From contig JAWZYV010018244.1 in assembly GCA_038373885.1 (NCBI GenBank), positions 558,001-622,000 of the forward strand: a stretch of DNA of 64,000 nt, written 5' to 3'. This DNA is from Cheiracanthium punctorium. Lineage: Eukaryota; Arthropoda; Arachnida; Araneae; Cheiracanthiidae. Each line of letters begins with the position of its first letter. The first letter of the stretch is position 1. A model generated the notes under the pieces. That model was given only the letters and a program-made list of their open reading frames with translations. It searched no databases and had not been told where the DNA came from. Positions 46,226 through 56,994 of this stretch are shown one piece after another. The position numbers and the translations under genes were made by a program.

Positions 46226-46366
46226 TATCACTGGGGACCTAATCAGCTTTAAGCGGTAGAGTCTGCTCTAAGAGAGAGCTTTAAGTGGTACGTCCAAAAC
46301 AAAGTTCATTGGAAGGATTGGAAATTGCAATATGTGTTCACTATTAAAAAAAAAAAAAAAAAAAAA
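46226..46366 (+). mobile_element. retroposed short RNA or SINE with poly(A) and 17-bp target duplication
   Basis: AACTCCACAGCCACTGG occurs at 46209-46225 and again at 46367-46383. Between them lies a 120-nt body (46226-46345) and then about 21 A. This is the product of LINE-driven retroposition. The body (starting TATCACTGGGGACCTAATC) has no convincing A and B boxes, so it is not an obvious tRNA SINE. A retrocopy of a small structured RNA is possible; its parent is not recognised. Confidence 0.75.
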
Positions 46367-46383
46367 AACTCCACAGCCACTGG

Positions 46384-47916
46384 ACATGAGCAGGGCTTGA
46401 CTGTTAAGAAACATTTGACGGTCAAAAACTGAAGCGGCCGACTTTGATTTTCAAACGCTCTTTCTAATAAGTAAGGAGAGGCATCATTTTTAATTTAAAC
46501 AAAACTACATTTCCCCCCTCAAAGCGCAACTATAATGGACGTCTTCTATTTAAGGAATTCCTGAGAAACAAACCCAGATGATGTTCATCAGTACATTGGA
46601 GTCTTTTCTCCAGACTAATAGTTTATCTTTCTTTAAAATTTACCGATTTGACAAGAAAATTACGAAAACTACTTACCTGTACTCATACACAAAGCAAGTT
46701 AATATTTCACTGCAGGATACAGATATTCGGCTGGTAAAATTCATTTAACTTAACCAAACTTGACACACAGGCATCATTTATTTAGATTAGCTCTTTGTAA
46801 TCCATTCTTTGCAGCTCATTCAACCCTCTTGTACATCTCCTGTGTCCTAACATCGAGTCAATATGCTTGCGGGAAAAACTGGTCCTATTCTATTTAAGTG
46901 AACACAGATGTGACTGATTTTTGCGTTAACGGGAGATAAAAGGGCCGCGTTCGACATTTAAATCACTCCAATTTTTCACAGAATCTTAATGGTCATTTAG
47001 TGATGACATGTTCTTATGTTTTGTTTGTAGGTCCAGAAAAACGATCATTTTATGCCTTGTTAAAAAGCCGCTTTTCTTGCGGGGTTTGAAATACATTACA
47101 ATGAAACTCATTGCACTGCACATTTTCTATTTTCTGTAACCTCTGTTCCCGCGGTACTTTCTTTAATGTTAGCGACCTGCTAAATTTACAGCATTCTAAG
47201 CTCAATGTTCATGTTTTTCCTTGACTTGGACAGAAAATTTTAAATTTTTAAGAGAGTCCAGTACGTTATTTTTATTTATTTATATTTTATTTTATTATTT
47301 ATTTATTTATTTTTGGGAGGGGGGGGGGAGGTTGATATTGTAAATATTTTTAGAAAAATAATGTGGAAAAAGATATTTAATAATTTGAAGAGGTGGAACG
47401 ACTTTTAGCGTGACTTCATTAATCAAAAGTTTGGCATAAGCGGGGAACAGGCGTCAATACAAACAAACATTGGGTTCGTTTTGTGGTCCTTTCACAAAAT
47501 TACAATCGATTTTAACGGAACCCCTTCACAAAAATACAGTCGATTAAAACTGCCCTTCATTGGCATTTTACCCTACATTTTAATGTGTTTCATCAATTAA
47601 CAAAAAAAGTGACTTTTATTAAAATTTGGTTTGAAAATTAACAAAAAGTTCAGAAATTCACAAAATTAAGCATTAAAATTCACAAAAATAGGCAGTTTCT
47701 ACAAAAATGGGCCCTGGAAAATATTCCTGGATTGACCCCTTGATAAATTATGTATGTTATTGAGTTGAAGACGTATTCACGAAAAAAAAGGGGGGGAGGT
47801 ATATAAATTAGGTGAATGTACACATACTCTAAAGAAAACTAATATTCTGAGATATTATCTTAGCTAGACTTATAAACGATTTTTTTGAAATGCTAGAAAA
47901 TAGAATTATATGCACA
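46384..47916. other. interior of the 7-kb composite, right-centre
   Basis: AT-rich with a TTTA-rich block (47268-47312) and G-runs (47318-47330). No gene is seen. Confidence 0.4.
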
Positions 47917-48106
47917 CATGGGCGCCCATAAGGGGGGGCAAGGTATGGAACTTGCCCCCCGCCCTAAAGTTTTAGGTTTATGTCTCATGATGTTAGCAAT
48001 GGCAAAAACAGAACTAAATTTGTTAAAAGTTTGAAATTTGCCCCCCTCTAGAAATTTTTTTTGAAATTTGCCCCCCCCCCTAGGAAAATTACTATGGGCG
48101 CCCATG
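47917..48106. mobile_element. hAT-type MITE, 190 bp
   Basis: Perfect 8-bp target duplication TATGCACA (47909-47916, 48107-48114). Both ends read CATGGGCGCCCATA in their own orientation, itself nearly palindromic. Inside are G- and C-runs around AAATTTGCCCCC. Sister of 48733-48923. Confidence 0.9.
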
Positions 48107-48732
48107 TATGCACATCAGCAGATCGTTATAAACAATAGCAGTGAAGGTTCCCCTTCTGTGTCGAACGTTGCTTCTCCCTATTGCTGGGAGCAACGCTGTT
48201 AGTAGGAAGTAATGAGGTGATTTGTTGCTATATTTTTCTAATGCATGAAATTCTAAAAGGGTTAAAGGTATCGAAATACTGACTTAGTACTGCAACTAGA
48301 GTTTATCTCTCACGACGAACCAACTAGAACGGCCCCCTCCCATGGAACCATAACTTATTTTGGAGCCCCCTACCAAGTCTGGGGCACGTGTCCCTAGGTG
48401 CCCCTGGGAGCAGATATAAATCATAAAATCGCAGACCGTTTCTTATTCTCTTAAACTGCGCCGCATTTGAATTCGCAATTAGTCGTCTGTCAAGTCAAGT
48501 AAGTTGTGCCCGATCATAAAAGTGTGTTTTCTCTCTGCTACTGACCTTCAAACACCAAAATTAGGTTCATTAAAATATAAATAAGAAACTGGCCCCAGCC
48601 TGTGACAGGGCGGCAAATAAAGGGGGGCAAGCGGGCACGGGACGAGCACCGGGAGACATTCTAAATGGAACGCCAAAATCAGTTATAGCTTCTTGGGATG
48701 GGGCGCGGCTCCATGCGGGGGGGGCACACGAC
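48107..48732. other. gene-free spacer between two sister MITEs
   Basis: Contains a short GC-rich part (48590-48730). The frame at 48570-48758 is antisense to it and unsupported. Confidence 0.4.
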
Positions 48733-48923
48733 CATGGGCACCCATAAGGGGGGGGCAAGGTAGGGAACTTGCCACCCCCTAAAGTTTTAAGTTAATGTCT
48801 CATTATGTTAACAAATGGCAAAAACAGAACTAAATTTATTAAAAGTTTGAAATTTGCCCCCCTCTAGAAACTTTTTTTTTTAAGTTTGCCCCCCCCCTAT
48901 GAAAATTACTATGGGCGCCTATG
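48733..48923. mobile_element. hAT-type MITE, 191 bp
   Basis: Perfect 8-bp target duplication CACACGAC (48725-48732, 48924-48931). Ends CATGGGCACCCATA and, in complement, CATAGGCGCCCATA. Internally collinear with 47917-48106 over its full length, including the AAATTTGCCCCCCTCTAGAA stretch. Confidence 0.9.
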
Positions 48924-49454
48924 CACACGACACTAATTATGGTTTGCCCCGGATGACATAAACTCTAATTGCGGCATTGCCTGTGAAAATGACCTCTTTT
49001 TGCTCACTATTTACAGCAACAGGTCTTTTTTTCTAACGCTGAACAATTGATTTCAGACAAGTTTAAAATCGCTGCCCCTAATTTTTGCTTTCCTGAGAAA
49101 TTATCTAGCTTGGCCATTTGGTAGAATCTGCCATCGTTCCTGTTGGGTTGAAAAGCTTCTGTGATTCTATTCTTTTGTTGATTTTTGCAGGGGAATTTTT
49201 TTTTTTTAATCTGATAGTATATTTGGGTTATAAATGCATGATTTGGATTCAAAATCATAACTTTGCCCCCTGAATTTTAAGACTAGGGGGGCAATTTTTA
49301 CAACTGCAGGGGCAATTGCCCCCCTCGCCCCCCCAGATTACGCCTATGTAAGTGAAGGCATCACTGCGTCACTTTCGAAACTTGGGTCTGTTTCAATATG
49401 TGGATGTCCTTGACAAGTGCACTTAAAGCAAACCTGCACATGGGGTATCTGTCA

Positions 49455-49640
49455 TGGAAGGGGGGGTTGCGTTGGGAAGAGGACTTTTTAAGGGGTCCTA
49501 ACGCGTATTCACGTAGCATGTAGATAAAACCGGCCAAAACTCAAAAGCATTAGATTAACAACCACGCGGCAGGCCAGAACTATTGACCTTCACATTTCAG
49601 TCATCTACCATTTTCAGTACTGGACATGCGGGAACCCCTA
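49455..49640 (-). mobile_element. tRNA-derived SINE, family 1, decayed
   Basis: Shares the block reading GGACTTTTTAAGGGGTCCTA and a following ATTCACG...GATAAAACC stretch with the copies at 7580 and 11345 in the same order. The B-box region is badly mutated. Confidence 0.45.
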
Positions 49641-49946
49641 AGCCAAAAACTGCTATATACATCAATGCTAGAGAAAATACATTTCGCTTCAGTTTTTCAG
49701 GGAAAATTCGTATGTTTAAATATAAAAAAATGTTATCAAAATTGCATATAATTTAAATAATTAAGTATTAGTATACTTAAATTGAGGTATTATTAATTAA
49801 GCCAAATTAATAGTTTAAGATTTTGTACTTTTCAGCTGCGACAATATAACTATGACGATGTTTATTTCACATTGATGCTACATTTTCAAGTCAAAATTCT
49901 TTTTCCTTCAAACGCCAAACAGTCTAATTTTTTATATGTACGTATA

Positions 49947-50310
49947 CAGGGTGTCCCTGAAGGTAGTTAAAATACATACAAAGAACCATTTTTCTGCATT
50001 GCAACGTTTGGTGGGAAATGAAAAATGTAGATAGTTTCAGCACGATAGGGCTCCAGCCTAGTTCGCAAATAATGTGCGTAATGACACTATTGTCATCTTT
50101 GACCCCCGATCAATTGGACAAGTTGAACTAGTTGCTCGGCCAGCACGTTCATTAGATTAATTAAGTATCGAATTTTGCTTTTGGGGACACCTCAAGATAC
50201 TCGTTAGAAGACTCCCGTTGACACAGATGAGGGCCTCATTACAAAATTTTAGTAACCGCTGCAACCGTTCGTGGAACACCTGGCATCTTCAAAAGGGTAC
50301 GCCAGCCACT
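49947..50310 (+). pseudogene. mariner-type transposase fragment
   Basis: Starts ACAGGGTGTCCCTGAAG, text typical of mariner-like ends. Near 50140-50230 broken frames read ARSLD, then FCFWGHLK, then TPVDTDEGL, which correspond to the conserved C-terminal motif DFFLWG(H/Y)LK and its sequel. Stops and frameshifts prevent expression. Confidence 0.5.
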
Positions 50311-51526
50311 TGCTAGACGATACCAGCACATTTGAGCATTTACAGTAGAGCTTTTGCATTTGTTATATTTCCATCTACACTTTTATTTTTAACCCCACGC
50401 TGCTAATGTGCCATACAAAAAATGCTTTATATGCATTTTATGCTTAAAGTTTGGCCTATGAATTCAGGAACATATATATCCTGGGTGCACCCCCCTGGAA
50501 ACGATCCTGCCGGCGCCCTTGCATGGCAGATAGCTGAAGTGCGAAGGTTCCGGCAAATCGCGAGGCTGTCGATCAGTTTTGGTCGTTTTTTTTTCAGATG
50601 TAACGTTAATATGCTTTAGAATGTCCTCCAACCAAGGCACCCCTAATATAGGCAAATGGCCCATGCGTAGCTTAGCCATAACAACGCAAACAAACAAGCA
50701 AAATTATGCAATGGCACCATGACTTCGGTACCCCTGCCTTATCAGAGAAAACATTTTTTCGGTAAATCTAATTTTCAATATTAATAAATAAAGGAAAGGG
50801 GCACATCAACAATAATGTCAATGGGGAAAAAAATAAAAATAACCTACCTTTGAACCTGTTTCTAATCTACCTAAATTATTTTTATATACAAATAAAATAC
50901 ATCCACTTCTTATCTGAGTGGATTTTGTAATACATGTTGTCAATATATTTTAGAAGGATAAGGCATATTTTTATTACAAGTAAATTTTAAAAACATATTG
51001 ATAAATACAAAATAGGCATACGTGAAAATATATGTGTATATATACAAGAGGTGGTCAGAATTAAAACATCCCTATTCCTCTACACAGCGAGTTACTCAGT
51101 GTAAAGGCTCCAAAAATTTTGAACATACTAAATATATGGGGAAACGGATTATGGGTGGGGGGGAGTTGCAGAAACACCGAGGGTAAAGGCACCAATTGTT
51201 GACACTACACCAATTATTGATAGTTGTTCCTTCAAAATTGAAAAATAAGTGTTTGGGGCCACTTACAAATTCAAACTTAGCAGTTTGTCAAAGGGGTCAA
51301 CTAATCAGCTATAGATTCCCGCCGTGATCAAGTCAATTTGACTGACAAAACTCCTGGGAAGCTATAGGCTCTTATCAGTGTCTTGCAGTGGCTCATAAAC
51401 TAAAGGTTTTGCTTAAGAGTTAGGTCACGATTTCGCCTCTAATAACTAACTATGCAACTTCATGTTTCATTGCTTCCATTTTCTTAGGTTTACTTTCAGG
51501 GGTGCAGTGGGGTCAGGGCGTAGCCC
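50311..51526. other. gene-free stretch
   Basis: AT-rich with scattered C-runs. The short frames at 50422-50697 on both strands have no recognisable domain. Confidence 0.35.
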
Positions 51527-51612
51527 CGGTACTTTTTTTAAGGCGGGGCGGCGCCCTGCCTTAGTAAAAACACTTTTTAAAGGCGGGGCGGAGCCCTGGT
51601 TAATAAAAATAT
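51527..51612. repeat. GC-rich direct repeat, two units
   Basis: ACTTTTT-AAGGCGGGGCGG-GCCCTG occurs twice about 48 bp apart within otherwise AT-rich DNA, each followed by TTARTAAAAA. No element border was found. Confidence 0.6.
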
Positions 51613-51826
51613 TAGATGGTAACTCTGGATCCCGTCATAGCTGAAATCCGAGTACCTTTTTTCTCGTTCATGAATTGCTGTGGCTGCAATAGACTTCATT
51701 AGAAAGCGCAAAAAAGGGAGTTTAGCGTAAAATCGTAGGAATAGCCTAAAAAAAAGGGAGGGGGAGTTTTGAGTAAAATTAAAAAAATCGATGAAAAGTA
51801 TAGACTAAACTGATTAAATACAAACT

Positions 51827-52425
51827 GGCAAGTATGAATGAATTGTCAATGATTTTACTCTATGTGTTCAATATTCAAATGTATGATGGAATTTGCATTC
51901 TAAAATACTAACTTTTTTCATTTAATAAAATCTACTACACTTTGCTAGAGTTGCGTAAGAAGATCATTATGTTTTATTTCAAGAAAACACGCAAAATTAA
52001 AGTTTTGCAATCGCAAAAAACGGGTATCTATCGATTTACCATAGATATCCGTGGTTTTTTTTTCGATTACCGGCATTAAGTAATCTTAAAATTAAGAAAA
52101 CTGCGGAAAAATCGCATGAATCGTGAATTTCAAAATTCATTAAAAAGCGTTAAAAAAGTGTGTTTCTCGTGAAATCTAAAAATCGGTAAAAAAGGGTGTG
52201 AACTTAGCCTAAAAGCTTAAAAATTGACAAGTATGAATAGGTATATTTAAGCTGTCTTAATGATTTTACTCTCTCTTCAGGCGTTGAAAATTCAAAAGTG
52301 TGGTGGAATTTGTATTTTAAAATAACACGTTTTTTCATTTAATAAAATTTACACTTTTGCAAGACCATTATGCTTTATTTAAACAAAAACGCGAAAAATT
52401 CAAGTTTCTTAATCGCAAAATAACA
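51827..52425. repeat. diverged tandem duplication, about 395-bp unit
   Basis: 51827-52025 and 52222-52425 share, in order, GACAAGTATGAAT-like, AATGATTTTACTCT, TTTTTTCATTTAATAAAAT and AATCGCAAAA blocks. Non-coding. Confidence 0.55.
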
Positions 52426-55058
52426 GGAATGAATCGGTTTGCCAAACCATTTTCCAAAATCACGCAACTTCTCGAACCCGAAAATGACCAAAAAACATTT
52501 CGTTTTAGATTCAAATTTTTATCGTATTCGTCGTCATCTGCAATTTTTCTCAATACGTAATGCACAGGCCTCCAACTAAGGGAGGGCGACGTGTCCCCAG
52601 GTATCGTGCTGCTTACATCAAAATAGAAAGAAGGGGAGAGAAGTAAGATGAAAAATTCTTAATATTTTGCTGTGTAGTAGTTTGTAATTACATGAACACA
52701 ATTCAAAATACTACAGGGATCGCAAAGAATTAGCCCCAGTTCCCTTCCCCTCATTTTGAATTTCCCAAATGATTAACTCAAATTAATCTCAACGGCTTCG
52801 CAACCGGTCAATTTCGCACTGTCAATTCAGCTTTAGCTGAGCGTGTAGTACAGTGAAAATCTAAGGGGAGAGTGCAGGCGACAAAAGATTACTTTCTCGC
52901 GATCGCCGATTTCAATTTTGCGGAGCGGCCGCAAAACAGACACAATATTTTTTTGTATCGGCAGTTTCCACCTCTTTCTCCACCTAAAACTGTTCTACGG
53001 CAGAGCTGTTGCAAATTTGGCCATGTTCTTCTTTGGTGGAAGAGAGATTTCCCGAAACTGACATTCTATATTTTCAAACATAATTCCTGACTTTCCCGAC
53101 GCGGAAAAATTCAAATTCATTTCCCGACTGCTGGACACCTTGCAAAATCTGATTTTGAAATGAGTCGCCTGAAGTAAGGTACAAGTAGCCAAAAACTTAA
53201 AAATAGTATGAAAATGACGTTTTTCATTCAAAAAAGTTGCCCAAGTCGCCTTATCTTTAAATTAGTAACAAAAGTCGCCGGTGGCCACACTGAATTCCAA
53301 ATCAGCTCGATCTGAACCAAAGCCATTGATAGAAATAAAAGACATAAGTCATAACACATGCTCAATGTAATGCGTATTGTAGTGTCAGCGGATTATAAAA
53401 ATTACCCGAAGAGGAAGATAAATAAGAAAACAGGGTAACAGAAATTCACGAACATTGGAGCGAGTTTAATAAACAGCAGATTAAATTACAGAAAATAGTA
53501 AAGGGAGAAAAGGAAAAACCAATGTTGCAGTCAAAGTAGAAAAATACCAGAGCCTAGAAACCAAGGAAAGCACATGAAATCTCAAGCGATGATGAAAAAT
53601 AAGATGTGTGGGAACCACAAGATCAGTCGGATGGAAACAGTGAAATTTTAGTTTAAAATACAGCAACCTATCTTGAAATTTTTATTTAATTTATCCATTT
53701 ATTTATTTTTTGTAATATTACCTTATTTTATCCAAAATAATATTGTTCGAACTTTTACGACGGTGTTAATATCTTGTTTTTTAAATCTGCCGATAAGTGA
53801 AAATGCATGCCAATAATTGGTTCATTCATGCCACTAATATGAGAAAAAATTTGTTGAATTTCCGCTCATAAAACGGTAATTTTTATTAATATGACTAAAG
53901 TAATGAATGGAATCTGTAGTGCAAATCTTGGCCATAGAGAAAACCTTTGAAACATAAATATTGCTTTATAAATAAGAAAGTTATTAAGAAAATAATTCGA
54001 AAATTTCCTTAAAATGTCAATAACCCGTGCCCTTACCCTATCGCTGTCACTGTACAACAGAAAATAAACTGACATATATACATTTGTAACACATTTTATT
54101 CGAACACACCATTCATATCACACGGAACATATCGATGCAGAAAATGCTGCTCAATAAGGTTCCCTTCTTCAAGATGTAAAATCTGCAGTGTATGCACAGT
54201 TAGTTCAATTGCAGATCCTAATTAGTCAATTCAGATGCTTCTCGCATGCAGAGTAATACTGTCTTTCAAATCTGCCAATCACACACACACACACACACAG
54301 TTTCTTTTTTGTACGAGTACCAAGATTAACAATCAAGTTTCCTTTCTATGCATTCCAAGGGGTGGCAGCGTCGCCAATCGCCGGTAGAAAATGCTTAGTT
54401 CGTCGGGTTATCGGGTGTCTCCTTCCTCCGTTGGCGACAAATTTTGATTAAAAATAATTTTACTTATCGATGCGACGTGATTCCTGATTTCTTTTGCAGT
54501 TCAGACCTCGTAGAAACCCTACGATGCAACAAATAGTCATATTAAAATAAAGTTAATAATAAACATACAAAAAATTAATTAAACGCACTGAAGAACACAT
54601 AGCAAATAACGCAAAAGCTGGACTTAATTCGCAAAACGCGCGCTCTCTAGGGTTACTGGAACTGGAGACAGTTTTCGCCAAGGTGTGCCGTCTCCATTAT
54701 ATATAACCTCCTTGCTGCATCCTTACACACAATATACGCATACTTAAAAAAAACAAAAAAAGAAAGCCCGTTGTGGAGGCAATTACAACGGGCGCAAGAA
54801 AAAAACATTTGACGAACATATGTCTACACTCAGTATATTTACTCTTCGTCCACGTAAAATAAATAACTTCATATTCAATTTTTATTATGCACACAAATCG
54901 AATTTCTTGCTCTTCTGGAAATGCGCAGAAACTTTTCGCATTCGAACGATTTCGTTTTGTGTACTAAGCACCTCTTATATATTAATGCTTCAGCAGACGA
55001 TTATTTTAGCGAAAAAAAATTAAACCATGTTACCTGGAAAAACCATTTTAAACGAATT
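52426..55058. other. gene-free stretch
   Basis: No gene is supported. A CA microsatellite lies at 54280-54299. A small hairpin with 9-bp arms (GCCCGTTGT at 54766-54774, inverted at 54785-54793) follows an A-rich run. The rest is AT-rich. Confidence 0.4.
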
Positions 55059-55059
55059 G

Positions 55060-55262
55060 GAATCCCTATTGTGTGACGTCATTTGCACTTAAAAAGGGTA
55101 TTTTTGTCACGCAAATGATTCACTTTTTTTTTACTCTCGGAAATAAAATAGGCCTGAAAATGAGGGAACGGATAGATTTTCAGATTCTTAAAGTAGCTTT
55201 GATTGTTTTCTATATTTTTATACATGATTATGAAAAATTTCAAGCGAATCATACAAACTGAA
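55060..55262 (-). mobile_element. fragment related to the Helitron at 29449
   Basis: The translated string RERIDFQILKV...FYIF...KFQA here resembles RERVDFQSFKV...FYII...KFQA read from the 243-bp block of that Helitron in the opposite orientation. Ends are missing. Confidence 0.35.
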
Positions 55263-55358
55263 TGAATTTTCTTATTAGTTTTAAACCATAACTTTTTAAT
55301 CTGTTAAGATTAATGAAGGTAAAAGTTTTGTTTTGAAGTGGTCGGTGAAAATGTTTTT

Positions 55359-55479
55359 TCAAGCTTTCTTAGCGAGAATGCCATTTTGCACACATTGCAC
55401 TAATAAGGTTTTCTCTCCAGTGTTGATATGAAGATGCATATTCAAGTCTTTTATCACAAAGGCGGCTTTTTGACATACT
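55359..55479 (-). pseudogene. out-of-frame zinc-finger remnants
   Basis: Downstream of the stop of the second zinc-finger gene, the next frame reads LYICKVCQKAAF and HLHINTGEKT, i.e. another finger whose last His is Asn, and then a second degraded one. A one-base frameshift just before the stop cut them off. Confidence 0.6.
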
Positions 55480-56919
55480 TTACAAATGTAAAGTTTCTTC
55501 CGTATGAGTACGAAGATGCATGTCCAAGCTTTGTCTAGAAGTGAATGCTTTTTGGCACACGTCACACACATAGGGTTTTTCCCCTGTGTGTGTACGAAGA
55601 TGCACATTCAAGATTTTTTTACGAGAGAATGCTTTCTTGCACACTTCACATACGTAAGGTTTTTCCCCAGTATGAATGGAAAGATGCTTATTCAAATTTC
55701 CTTTCTCAGAGAATGCTTTCTTGCACACTTCACATACGTAAGGTTTTTCCCCAGTATGAATGGAAAGATGCTTATTCAAATTTCCTTTCTCAGAGAATGC
55801 TTTCTTGCACACTTCACATACGTAAGGTTTTTCCCCAGTATGAATGGAAAGATGCTTACTCAAATTTCCTTTCTCGGAGAATGCTTTCTTGCACACTTCA
55901 CACACGTAAGGTTTTTCCCCAGTATGAATGGAGAGATGCTTAATCAAAGTTCCTTTCTCAGAAAATACCTTCCCACACACATCACACTCATAAGGTTCCT
56001 TCCCTGTGTGGGCGAGAAGATGTGCGGTCAAGTTTCGTCTAGCAGCGAATGCTTTTTGGCACACGTCACACACATAGGGTTTTTCCCCCGTGTGTGTACG
56101 GCGATGCAGATACAAGACTCTTTTATGAGAGAATGCTTTCTTGCACATTTCACACACGTAAGGTTTTTCCCCGTGAATAGAAAGATGCTTGTTCAAAGTT
56201 TCTTTCTCGAAAAATACTTTACCACACACACCACACTCGTGAGGTTTCTTCCCCGTGTGGGTGAGAAGATGTGCGGTCATGTTTCCTTTCTTAGAGAAAG
56301 CTTTCTCACACACATGACACACATAAGGTTTCTCTCCAGAGTGGATACGAAGATGTAATATCAAACCATCTTTCACAGAGAATGCTTTCTTACACACATC
56401 ACACTCGTAAGGTTTCTCTCCAGTGTGGATACGAAGATGCATTTTCAAGCTTTTTTGATAAGAGAATGCCCTCTTACACACTTCACATACGTAAGGTTTT
56501 TCTGCAGCATGAATGCAGCGATGCTTATTCAAATTTCCCTTCTCGGAAAATGTTCTCCTACACACATCACACTCATAAGGTTTCTCCCCTGTGTGGGTGA
56601 GAAGGTGCGAGGTCAAGTTTCCTTTCCTAGAGAAAGCTTTTTCACACACATCACACACATAAGGTTTCTCCCCAGAGTGGATACGAAGATGAGCAATCAA
56701 GTTTCCTTTCTCTGAGAATGCTTTCTTACACGAGTCACACACATAAGGTTTCTCCCGTGTATGGGTATGAAGATGTTTCTTAAGGCCCTGCAGTGTAGTG
56801 AGAGTTTTCTTACACAAATTGCAATCGAAACCTTTTTTACTTGAGGAGTCGTCTTTAAAATGTGGGTGTTGGAATAATGTTTTTGGAGAAGACTCACTTG
56901 AGCAGATCATCACATCCAT
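55480..56919 (-). CDS. C2H2 zinc-finger protein, 16 fingers
   Basis: Probable nuclear DNA-binding protein of 479 residues, start MDVMICSS at 56919. The frame is open further 5' without an ATG to an intron acceptor (CTCTGTTACAG, AG at 56971-56972). Sixteen C-X2-C-X12-H-X3-H fingers run from about residue 33 almost to the end with TGEKPY linkers. The linker after finger 8 lacks a Thr (HGEKPY). Fingers 12-14 repeat SEKGN(L)NKHLSIH almost exactly. The N-terminus (TLFQHPHFKDDSS) and acceptor position match the gene at 3300-4334, so the two are paralogues in opposite orientation. No ZAD, KRAB or BTB domain is seen. The protein ends HTEETLHL after a frameshift; more fingers lie beyond. Confidence 0.88.
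   Translation of the reverse strand: MDVMICSSESSPKTLFQHPHFKDDSSSKKGFDCNLCKKTLTTLQGLKKHLHTHTREKPYVCDSCKKAFSEKGNLIAHLRIHSGEKPYVCDVCEKAFSRKGNLTSHLLTHTGEKPYECDVCRRTFSEKGNLNKHRCIHAAEKPYVCEVCKRAFSYQKSLKMHLRIHTGEKPYECDVCKKAFSVKDGLILHLRIHSGEKPYVCHVCEKAFSKKGNMTAHLLTHTGKKPHECGVCGKVFFEKETLNKHLSIHGEKPYVCEMCKKAFSHKRVLYLHRRTHTGEKPYVCDVCQKAFAARRNLTAHLLAHTGKEPYECDVCGKVFSEKGTLIKHLSIHTGEKPYVCEVCKKAFSEKGNLSKHLSIHTGEKPYVCEVCKKAFSEKGNLNKHLSIHTGEKPYVCEVCKKAFSEKGNLNKHLSIHTGEKPYVCEVCKKAFSRKKILNVHLRTHTGEKPYVCDVCQKAFTSRQSLDMHLRTHTEETLHL
55681..55932 (-). repeat. 84-bp finger units, recently multiplied
   Basis: Units start at 55681, 55765 and 55849. The first two are identical base for base and the third differs at a few sites. 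They encode fingers 14, 13 and 12. Confidence 0.85.
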
Positions 56920-56994
56920 GAGAGCAGAGTTCAGATGACTGAGGATGACCAACGAGAAAATTGAATTTTGCTGTAACAGAGGAAAGAATATCAT

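Larger units (their letters stand above)
42390..49348. mobile_element. hAT-type ends enclosing about 7 kb of nested DNA
   Basis: Left end CATGGGCGTAACTTGGG; right end in complement CATAGGCGTAATCTGGG, 14 of 17 matching. A perfect 8-bp duplication TAAGTGAA flanks the pair (42382-42389 and 49349-49356). The same CATRGGCGY end motif occurs in three other complete elements here. The interior holds a Helitron, further Helitron ends, a retroposed RNA and two smaller MITEs. Subtracting these still leaves about 5 kb without a transposase, so it is a large non-autonomous element or one swollen by undetected insertions. Confidence 0.7.

Noticed and set aside
54766..54793. Rho-independent-terminator-like hairpin
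   Set aside because: A 9-bp stem next to an A-rich run is not meaningful as a terminator in a eukaryotic pol II context; too short to call an element.
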